Of a stretch of 64,000 nucleotides of DNA, positions 19,130 to 25,661 are shown piece by piece. Numbering within the stretch: position 1 is the stretch's first letter; every line of letters begins with the position of its first letter. The stretch lies in the NCBI GenBank assembly GCA_002842035.1, contig PHBP01000002.1:1-64000 (forward strand), given 5' to 3'. A model generated the notes under the pieces. That model saw only the letters and a list, made by a program, of their open reading frames with translations, made no database searches and had not been told where the DNA came from. A program made the position numbers and the translations under genes. This DNA comes from Candidatus Cloacimonetes bacterium HGW-Cloacimonetes-2. GTDB lineage: Bacteria; Cloacimonadota; Cloacimonadia; Cloacimonadales; Cloacimonadaceae.

Positions 19130-20077
19130 TTATTTTACGATCCGGGTGCCTGTCTTACCTGCGAAGGCATCAACTATCTTATCGATCGATGTGATCAACA
19201 CTTCTTTACCACCCCGCTCGATGAAATCAATCGCTGCAAGGATCTTTGGTCCCATTGAGCCAGCGGGAAACTGCTTGTCCTGATAGTGGCGCTTGGCGTC
19301 ATCAACGCTAAGGATATCGAGATCTTCCTGATTTTCTTTACCGTAGTTTATTGAAACTTTATCAACCCCGGTTAGAATAACAAAGAGGTCAGCTTCGATT
19401 TCCAGCGCCAGAAGAGCAGAAGCAAAATCCTTATCGATTACAGCATCCACGCCTTCATAACTGCCATCGGCTTCTACATATACAGGTATTCCGCCACCGC
19501 CTACTGCTATTGCGATGTTACCTGAATCTACGATGCTTTTGATGATTCCTGCCGGGACAATGTCTTTGGGCATAGGTGAAGGCACTACTCTGCGGTAGCC
19601 CTTGCCGGAATCTTCTTTCAATGTCCAGCCTAGTGTGCGAGTAAGTTCATCGGCTTCATCCCTTGAGTAATAGGTGCTTCCCACGTACTTGGTGGGGTTA
19701 AGCATTGAAGGATCGTTTTTATCAACCACAACCTGAGAGATTATGGTGATTACGTCTTTCTTGATCCCGCTGCGCAGAAGGCGGTTTTGCAGGCTTTGTT
19801 CTATCATATAGCCCATCGTGCCTTCGGTGGCTGCATTGAGCACTCCCAATGGCAGTGGTGCCAGACCTTCTTTTTCACCGGCTTCTTGCTGGCGCAGAAG
19901 GTTGCCGACTTGGGGTCCATTTCCGTGAGTGAGAGCTAATGCATAGCCCTGACTGATCAGTTCTACGACTCCGCCCAAGGAATCCCTTGTATTTTTGAAT
20001 TGCTCCGTGATAGTACCTTTTTCACCTGCTTTGATGATGGCATTACCGCCCAGAGCAAGAACGGCTGTCTTCTTCAT
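19130..20077 (-). CDS. arcC: Carbamate kinase
   Basis: 315 residues from the ATG at 20077, which has AAAGAGG upstream. A longer in-frame ATG at 20137 would put 20 extra residues across the intergenic hairpin and is less likely. The protein opens with the amino-acid-kinase motif LALGGNAI and has THGNGPQVGN, typical of carbamate kinases. Near the C-terminus are VDAVIDKDFASALLA and GSMGPKILAAI. It catalyses reversible transfer between carbamoyl phosphate and ADP and usually makes ATP during arginine, citrulline, creatinine or purine breakdown. No arginine deiminase or carbamoyltransferase gene is in the window. It follows the cDPG synthetase homologue. Confidence 0.95.
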   Translation of the reverse strand: MKKTAVLALGGNAIIKAGEKGTITEQFKNTRDSLGGVVELISQGYALALTHGNGPQVGNLLRQQEAGEKEGLAPLPLGVLNAATEGTMGYMIEQSLQNRLLRSGIKKDVITIISQVVVDKNDPSMLNPTKYVGSTYYSRDEADELTRTLGWTLKEDSGKGYRRVVPSPMPKDIVPAGIIKSIVDSGNIAIAVGGGGIPVYVEADGSYEGVDAVIDKDFASALLALEIEADLFVILTGVDKVSINYGKENQEDLDILSVDDAKRHYQDKQFPAGSMGPKILAAIDFIERGGKEVLITSIDKIVDAFAGKTGTRIVK

Positions 20078-20125
20078 TGTTACCTCTTTCTGTGCTAAAT
20101 GGCTATTTGTTTCACTTAGCGAAAA

Positions 20126-20151
20126 ATGGGCAGACACTAAGGTCTGCCCAT
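20126..20151 (-). terminator. Hairpin between the cDPG synthetase homologue and arcC
   Basis: On the minus strand ATGGGCAGAC and GTCTGCCCAT form a perfect 10-bp stem with a 6-nt loop, followed by ATTTTTCGC. It lies 20 bases after the upstream stop and about 50 bases before the arcC start. It can serve as a terminator or as partial attenuation that lowers arcC relative to its neighbour. Confidence 0.75.
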
Positions 20152-20171
20152 GGCATAAGTGATTGTATTTA

Positions 20172-21497
20172 TTACTTCTTTTTCTTGATGTCTTTGAGGA
20201 CGTCAGCTATGGTGGGCTTGCCAATCTCTTGAAGCTCATACTGCACTTGGCAGGCGGGCTTCTTGATCTTCACGATGCGACGAAGGTCGATCGGAGTGGC
20301 AATCACGACAGCGTCGCAATCGGTTGAATTGATTGTCTTCTCAAGATCTTTGATCTGCTTTGCGCTGTAACCCATAGCAGGAAGGAGTGTTCCCACTTCG
20401 GGATAGTTTTCAAAGGTCTCTTTGATTTCGCCGACGGCCCATTCACGAGGATCGACCAGCTCTGCGCAACCATACTTCTCCGCAGCGATCACGCCGGCAC
20501 CATAGGCCATTTCACCGTGGGTGAGGGTCGGACCGTCTTCTACTACGAGCACTCTCTTGTCCATAATCATCTCGGGATGATCCACAAAGAGCGGTGAGGC
20601 AGCTTCGATAATGGTGGCTTTCTTGTTGATGGAGCGGACATTTTCACGCACTTCCTGGATGTCAGCAAGGTCTGCACTGTCGATCTTGTTGATCACAACG
20701 ACGTCTGCAAGATGCAGGTTGGTCTCGCCGGGATAGTAGGAAATCTCGTCACCGGGGCGATGAGGATCGACTACTACGATATTGATCTGCTTGTCGGAGC
20801 AATAGAAGGGGATGTCGTTGTTTCCGCCGTCCCAAATGATGACGTCGGCTTCTTTCTCTGCTTCGCGGACGATGGCTTCATAGTCCACGCCGGCATAGAT
20901 CACGCTACCCATCATAATGTGGGGCTCGTACTCTTCCATTTCTTCGATGGTGCAGTTGTATTTTTTGAGATCAGAGAGTTCGGCATAACGCTGCACTTTC
21001 TGGGCAACGAGATCACCGTAGGGCATAGGGTGGCGGATTGAGACAACTTTCAGCTTCTGGGCTTTGAGAGCTTTCACTACCGCACGGGTGGTCTGGCTCT
21101 TGCCACAACCTGTACGGGCAGCACAGATAGTCACAAGCGGCTTGGTGGTTTTGACCATAGTGTTGGTGGTTCCCATCATCATAAAGTCAGCACCGGCTGC
21201 ATTGACCATTGCGCCTTTATTCATCACTACTTCGTGAGGTTGATCACTATAGGCAAAGACCACGAGATCCACTTTGTGTTTCTTGATCAGTTCCACAACT
21301 TCAGATTCGGGATGAATCTTGATTCCCTTGGGATAGAGCTTTCCGGCCAATTCGGCAGGATACTTCTTGTCGTCGATTCCGGGAATCTGAGTAGCGGTAA
21401 AAGCTACCACTTCATAATCTTTGTTATCGCGGAAGAAGACGTTGAAATTGTGAAAGTCACGTCCCGCAGCACCCATGATAATAACCTTGCGTTTCAT
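20172..21497 (-). CDS. Cyclic 2,3-diphosphoglycerate synthetase family GTPase-like protein
   Basis: 441 residues, the family's usual length. The N-terminus is a Rossmann-like nucleotide fold (MKRKVIIMGAAGRDFHNFNV). In the middle, TICAARTGCGKSQTTRAV provides a P-loop, followed by RHPMPYGDL. Further on, VIWDGGNNDIPFY and VVINKIDSAD resemble G-domain motifs. In thermophilic methanogens the homologue forms cyclic 2,3-diphosphoglycerate from 2,3-bisphosphoglycerate using ATP. The role of bacterial homologues is not settled, so I give no symbol. The gene has AAGGAG before its ATG and leads a two-gene unit with carbamate kinase. Confidence 0.85.
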   Translation of the reverse strand: MKRKVIIMGAAGRDFHNFNVFFRDNKDYEVVAFTATQIPGIDDKKYPAELAGKLYPKGIKIHPESEVVELIKKHKVDLVVFAYSDQPHEVVMNKGAMVNAAGADFMMMGTTNTMVKTTKPLVTICAARTGCGKSQTTRAVVKALKAQKLKVVSIRHPMPYGDLVAQKVQRYAELSDLKKYNCTIEEMEEYEPHIMMGSVIYAGVDYEAIVREAEKEADVIIWDGGNNDIPFYCSDKQINIVVVDPHRPGDEISYYPGETNLHLADVVVINKIDSADLADIQEVRENVRSINKKATIIEAASPLFVDHPEMIMDKRVLVVEDGPTLTHGEMAYGAGVIAAEKYGCAELVDPREWAVGEIKETFENYPEVGTLLPAMGYSAKQIKDLEKTINSTDCDAVVIATPIDLRRIVKIKKPACQVQYELQEIGKPTIADVLKDIKKKK

Positions 21498-21662
21498 TAT
21501 AACTCCTTTGTTTATATGGATTTCTTTATGTCTTGACCAATTTTACAACTGATACTTAAAGTCAAGGAAAAGTTTTTAAGTCTCAGAGATTTGTGCTTGA
21601 CGAATAGTCCCTGCTTTGAGTCTTGGATCGTATGATGAAGCTACGTTCAATAGGATCAATAG
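21498..21662. promoter_or_regulatory. Divergent intergenic region, cDPG synthetase homologue versus PP-loop gene
   Basis: 165 bp separates two divergent starts and must hold both promoters. On the minus strand TTTTCCTTGACTTTAA is similar to a motif upstream of the aminotransferase operon. I see no clear -10 for either direction. AGGA precedes the plus-strand ATG by eight bases. Confidence 0.35.
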
Positions 21663-22652
21663 ATGCCCTCTAAGCGCGTTGTAGCACTCTTTTCTGGGGG
21701 TTTGGACAGCATCCTGTCCGTGAAGTGGATGCAAAAGCTCGGGTTCACAGTAATCCCTGTCTTCTTCAGTGCGCCTTATTTTCCCTCTGCCAAAGCAGCC
21801 CTTTCTGCCCAAGACAACGATATAGACCTGCGTATCATCGACATCTCAAAGAAGCACCTCGAGATGCTCAAGAATCCTCGCTATGGCTATGGTAAGAACT
21901 TCAATCCTTGTATAGATTGCCATGCCCAAATGATCCAGTTTGCCGGTGACTTGCTTGCAGAATATGATGCATCGTTCATCATTACGGGAGAGGTATTGGG
22001 ACAGCGTCCGATGTCTCAGAATCGCAAGTCTCTGCAAATCGTATCCGAGATATCCAGCTACGGTGATTTACTTGTTCGCCCGCTCTGCCAGCAACACCTG
22101 CCCGACACCCTGCCAATCAGGGAGCAGTGGGTGGATAAGAATGATCTGCTTTCATTCAGTGGCCGTAGCCGTAAACCACAGATCCAGCTTGCTAAAGAGC
22201 TGGACATTACGCTCTATCCTACTCCCGGGGGTGGATGTCTCCTGACCAATGTGAACTACTCGCTGCGTCTGGCTGATCTATTGCAATATTCTGAAGGCAC
22301 AAACAGAGAATTGGAGCTACTCAAATACGGCAGACACTTTCGCTTGTCCAACCAGCTCAAGCTGGTGCTTGGACGTTTTGACACCGAGAATGAAGTGCTC
22401 TATGAGGGCTTCCCCGGTTCTGTTTTGATTCGTGCCAAAGATTCTCTAGGTCCCTGGGGTATTCTCGAAGGTGATATCACTGATCCCGATACTATACAGC
22501 TTGCTGCTAATATCGTACTGAGCTATACAAACAAAGCATCATATGAAGAAGCTGTATGTTATGGCAAGGACTTTGAATATACTATCAATGCGCACAAAGT
22601 CCCACGTGAATCCCTGCGTCAATACATTATCACCGAAGATAAGGAGCTCTAA
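21663..22652 (+). CDS. PP-loop ATPase of the MnmA/ThiI-like thiolation type
   Basis: 329 residues. The ATP-pyrophosphatase motif SGGLDS is at residues 11-16. Cysteines that could carry sulfur or a metal are in NPCIDCHAQM (near 85) and PTPGGGCLLT (near 196). The phrase ITGEVLGQRPMSQNR is characteristic of a family often annotated as a tRNA thiouridylase or methyltransferase-like protein. By analogy it activates a nucleobase carbonyl by adenylation for sulfur insertion. It lacks the THUMP domain of ThiI and the full MnmA layout, so the exact substrate is open. Its stop overlaps the next ATG by one base, and guaA follows. Confidence 0.75.
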   Translation: MPSKRVVALFSGGLDSILSVKWMQKLGFTVIPVFFSAPYFPSAKAALSAQDNDIDLRIIDISKKHLEMLKNPRYGYGKNFNPCIDCHAQMIQFAGDLLAEYDASFIITGEVLGQRPMSQNRKSLQIVSEISSYGDLLVRPLCQQHLPDTLPIREQWVDKNDLLSFSGRSRKPQIQLAKELDITLYPTPGGGCLLTNVNYSLRLADLLQYSEGTNRELELLKYGRHFRLSNQLKLVLGRFDTENEVLYEGFPGSVLIRAKDSLGPWGILEGDITDPDTIQLAANIVLSYTNKASYEEAVCYGKDFEYTINAHKVPRESLRQYIITEDKEL

Positions 22653-23278
22653 TGCTTTTCATACAAGACTATATACTTCTGCCATACTATCAGACCAATA
22701 CCTGGCTTATCTATGATAGTGACAGCCGGGATGCTATCCTGATCGATCCTTCTGCTCCAGATGAAGCTCTGTTGAAGCATATCCGGAGCTTGGAGCTAAA
22801 GGTGCACTACATCGTGAATACTCACGGACATGGCGATCACATCGGTGGCAATGACTGGTTTAGAGAAAAACTCAAAGCACAGCTTGCTATACACCGTCTT
22901 GATGCTCCGATGCTCACCGACAACAAGAAAAACCTCAGCGCTTATATGGACAGCCCTTTGTCAAACAGCGCTGCTGACATCCTTTTGGAAGACGATCAAA
23001 TGCTCGAAGCAGGCACAATCAAGCTCAGAGTAATCCACACACCCGGCCATACTCCCGGAGGCATTTGTCTCCTGGCAGAGGACTACCTGATCAGTGGTGA
23101 CACACTCTTTGAGCAAAGCATCGGCCGTACAGATTTCCCAGGTGGCAGCCACTCCCAGATCATCTCATCGATCAAGACCAAGCTCTTTAACCTGCCTGAA
23201 CAGACTTTGGTATGCCCCGGACACGGTCCCAAGACCACTATCGGCACTGAAAAGATAAACAATCCTTTCATACATTAG
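22652..23278 (+). CDS. Metallo-beta-lactamase-fold hydrolase (glyoxalase II-like)
   Basis: 208 residues, a compact MBL-fold enzyme. The metal ligands are in THGHGDHIGG (the HxHxDH motif), HTPGHTPGG, SGDTLFEQSIGRTDFPGG and the terminal CPGHGPKTTIG. This arrangement is of the glyoxalase II/YcbL group of thioester hydrolases, which lack the long C-terminal domain of classical glyoxalase II. The start ATG overlaps the PP-loop gene by one base, and guaA follows after eight bases, so all three are one transcript. The physiological substrate cannot be deduced. Confidence 0.9.
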   Translation: MLFIQDYILLPYYQTNTWLIYDSDSRDAILIDPSAPDEALLKHIRSLELKVHYIVNTHGHGDHIGGNDWFREKLKAQLAIHRLDAPMLTDNKKNLSAYMDSPLSNSAADILLEDDQMLEAGTIKLRVIHTPGHTPGGICLLAEDYLISGDTLFEQSIGRTDFPGGSHSQIISSIKTKLFNLPEQTLVCPGHGPKTTIGTEKINNPFIH

Positions 23279-23286
23279 GAGAAACA

Positions 23287-24825
23287 ATGGCTCACAGCAC
23301 AGTCCTTATCCTTGATTTTGGCTCTCAGTACACTCAGCTCATCGCCCGCAGTATCCGCAGCCTAAATATCTACTGCGAGATCCATCCTTACAATATCTCC
23401 GATGAGCAGATCAGGTCACTAGCCCCCAAGGCAATCATTCTCTCCGGCTCTCCCGCCAGCCTTACCCAGGATAATCCTCCCTTGCCCGGCTCACTGATCT
23501 GGCAATTGGGACTTCCCATCCTCGGTATCTGTTTTGGAATGCAGCTGGTGGTGGATCATTTTAAAGGGGCAGTTGCTTCTGCTGATCACAAGGAATACGG
23601 CTATGCAGAGCTCGAGATACTGGACAAGAGCAAACTATTCAAAGGTATGAAGGATATTGAACAGGTTTGGATGAGCCATGGCGATTCCATCAGCGGAATT
23701 AATGATGCAATGCAGATTCTCGGCAAGACCAGAAACTCTGCCTATGCAGCACTCAAAGCCAAAGATCAGGATATCTATGCGATCCAGTTTCACCCAGAAG
23801 TAGTTAACAGCCCTTGTGGCGACCTGCTCTTCAGAAACTTCCTGGTGGAAATTGCCGGTATTAGTCCAGACTGGACTCCAGCATCTTTTATAGAAGAGAC
23901 CATCTCCTCGATCCGAAAGCAGGTAGGTACAGATGAGGTAATCCTCGGTCTCAGCGGAGGCGTTGATTCCTCGGTGGCAGCAGCTTTGTTGTACAAAGCT
24001 ATTGGCGACCAATTGATCCCCATCTTTGTGGATAATGGACTGATGCGCTATAAAGAAGCCGAACGAGTACGAGAGTTCTTTGCCAAAGTCCCGGGCTTCA
24101 ATATCCGTTTTGTTGATGCCAGCGAACTCTTTCTAAGCAAGCTGGCTGGCATCAGTGATCCCGAACAAAAGCGCAAGATCATAGGAGCTACTTTTGTGGA
24201 AGTCTTTGAACAGGAAGCCCGCAAATACAATAATGCCAAATGGCTGGCACAGGGAACCCTCTATCCGGATGTGATCGAGAGCGTCTCATTCAAAGGCCCT
24301 TCGGCAACCATAAAGAGTCATCACAACGTGGGTGGACTACCCGAAAAGATGCACCTCAAGCTGGTTGAGCCTCTGCGGGAGCTCTTTAAGGATGAGGTTC
24401 GTCTCGTGGGTGAAAAGCTGGGACTACCTCACCACTTGGTGCATCGCCATCCCTTCCCTGGACCTGGCTTGGGAGTACGTATCCTGGGCGAGATTACAGC
24501 CCAGAAGGTCACTCTACTCCAGAAAGTAGATGAAGTCTTTATATCCGAACTCGTCTCCAGTGGTTTGTACTACAGCACCTGGCAAGCCTTTGCCGTGCTC
24601 CTGCCCGTGCGTACCGTTGGCGTTATGGGAGATGAGCGGAGCTACGACTACGTTTGTGCCCTACGCGCCGTGAATAGCGTTGATGGTATGACCGCGGATT
24701 GGACGGAGCTACCCTTTGACTTCCTGAAGCGCGTCTCCAGCCGCATCAGCAACGAGGTGAAAGGTATCAACCGCGTGGTCTATGACATCAGCTCCAAGCC
24801 GCCTTCAACTATTGAATGGGAGTAA
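23287..24825 (+). CDS. guaA: GMP synthase (glutamine-hydrolysing)
   Basis: 512 residues, full length. The N-terminal class I amidotransferase domain has the nucleophile in GICFGMQL and the His/Glu pair in QFHPEV. The ATP-pyrophosphatase domain has SGGVDSSV. The C-terminal dimerisation domain ends with the usual KPPSTIEWE. It converts XMP to GMP with glutamine and ATP. AGGAG precedes the ATG by six bases. It is the last gene of the 21663-24825 unit. Confidence 0.98.
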   Translation: MAHSTVLILDFGSQYTQLIARSIRSLNIYCEIHPYNISDEQIRSLAPKAIILSGSPASLTQDNPPLPGSLIWQLGLPILGICFGMQLVVDHFKGAVASADHKEYGYAELEILDKSKLFKGMKDIEQVWMSHGDSISGINDAMQILGKTRNSAYAALKAKDQDIYAIQFHPEVVNSPCGDLLFRNFLVEIAGISPDWTPASFIEETISSIRKQVGTDEVILGLSGGVDSSVAAALLYKAIGDQLIPIFVDNGLMRYKEAERVREFFAKVPGFNIRFVDASELFLSKLAGISDPEQKRKIIGATFVEVFEQEARKYNNAKWLAQGTLYPDVIESVSFKGPSATIKSHHNVGGLPEKMHLKLVEPLRELFKDEVRLVGEKLGLPHHLVHRHPFPGPGLGVRILGEITAQKVTLLQKVDEVFISELVSSGLYYSTWQAFAVLLPVRTVGVMGDERSYDYVCALRAVNSVDGMTADWTELPFDFLKRVSSRISNEVKGINRVVYDISSKPPSTIEWE

Positions 24826-24844
24826 AGGAACAGCGTCCATTGAA

Positions 24845-24863
24845 CATTAATCAGTGATTAATG
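24845..24863. other. Palindrome between convergent genes
   Basis: CATTAATCA and TGATTAATG surround a single base, midway between the guaA stop and the stop of the minus-strand gene ending at 24890. It is AT-rich with no clear T-run. It could be a weak bidirectional terminator or a protein-binding site. Confidence 0.3.
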
Positions 24864-24889
24864 AACATAGGCGTGTTAATAATAAGCTT

Positions 24890-25453
24890 TCACATCCAGC
24901 CCAAACCAATACCAAAGCCCAATCCAAAGACCGGATAGTCCTTGTTCACTGCAACGAAAGCTCTGCCTGTTAGCTGCATAATCCTGCCGATCTGGGCTTG
25001 TAGCTCCAGCGATATGGGGACGTAGATAATATCCTCTTTGCGATAGCTTGTATAGTAAGCACCAATAAAACCATCGATATAGTCGCCTTCTCCAATCCTG
25101 ATAGTGCCGCTTTCCAGACCTATGGTAGGGGAGAGGCTTACCTTATTCTTCCTGAAGACAGGACCTATCCTCATACCAAAACCCAAGAATTCATACTTGG
25201 CATCGTCAAACATCTGCACATCTTCTGTGTATAGCAATGCGTACCCTTTTACCAGAATCCTGTCCTGAAGTTTGAAATCCAAACCGCCCTGAACGCTCCT
25301 CAGGCCTACACCACTATAATGTCCCACTCCAAACTCGCCAAAAGCCCAGATACCCAGCTTGGATCGATTCTCTGCTACCAGGCTGTCTGCAGCGGATTCT
25401 GCCATCAAAGCTACACAAGATAGCATTAGTAGTGCCACCACAAGATACTTCAT
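24890..25453 (-). CDS. Small predicted outer-membrane beta-barrel protein
   Basis: 187 residues. A clear signal peptide (MKYLVVALLMLSCVALMA) is followed by a linker and alternating hydrophobic/polar strands rich in glycine and aromatics, such as GIWAFGEFGVGHYSGVGL. The protein ends in GLGFGIGLGWM. This looks like an 8-stranded barrel of the OmpA/OmpW size class, but I recognise no family. GGAGG lies ten bases before the ATG. The gene stands alone between the convergent guaA and a dispersed repeat, which probably lies within or near its promoter region. Confidence 0.65.
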   Translation of the reverse strand: MKYLVVALLMLSCVALMAESAADSLVAENRSKLGIWAFGEFGVGHYSGVGLRSVQGGLDFKLQDRILVKGYALLYTEDVQMFDDAKYEFLGFGMRIGPVFRKNKVSLSPTIGLESGTIRIGEGDYIDGFIGAYYTSYRKEDIIYVPISLELQAQIGRIMQLTGRAFVAVNKDYPVFGLGFGIGLGWM

Positions 25454-25544
25454 TTCTCAAATCCTCCCTCAAAATCTATAAATCAATTGAACTATTGTAA
25501 TTTATAATGCAATAACCCTTCCAAAAGCTAACATTAGTCTCTGC

Positions 25545-25626
25545 TTGATAGGATGCTTCTATCCTGCTTCTATCCTGCTTCTATCCTGCTTGGACAGGCA
25601 TTATTGAGCTGTCCAGCAATGCTTTA
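25545..25626 (-). repeat. Dispersed 11-bp-unit intergenic element, copy 3
   Basis: Read on the minus strand: head GACAGCTCAATAATGCCTG..., then three perfect AGGATAGAAGC units (25587-25577, 25576-25566, 25565-25555) and ATCCTATC. The 44 bases 25588-25545 are identical to 6296-6339. The head is preceded by AAAGCATTGC, as in copy 1. It fills much of the gap between the barrel-protein gene and the cyclase gene. Confidence 0.85.
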
Positions 25627-25661
25627 GGAATTAACAGAGGAAAGGGAGGGATAGAGGGGAT

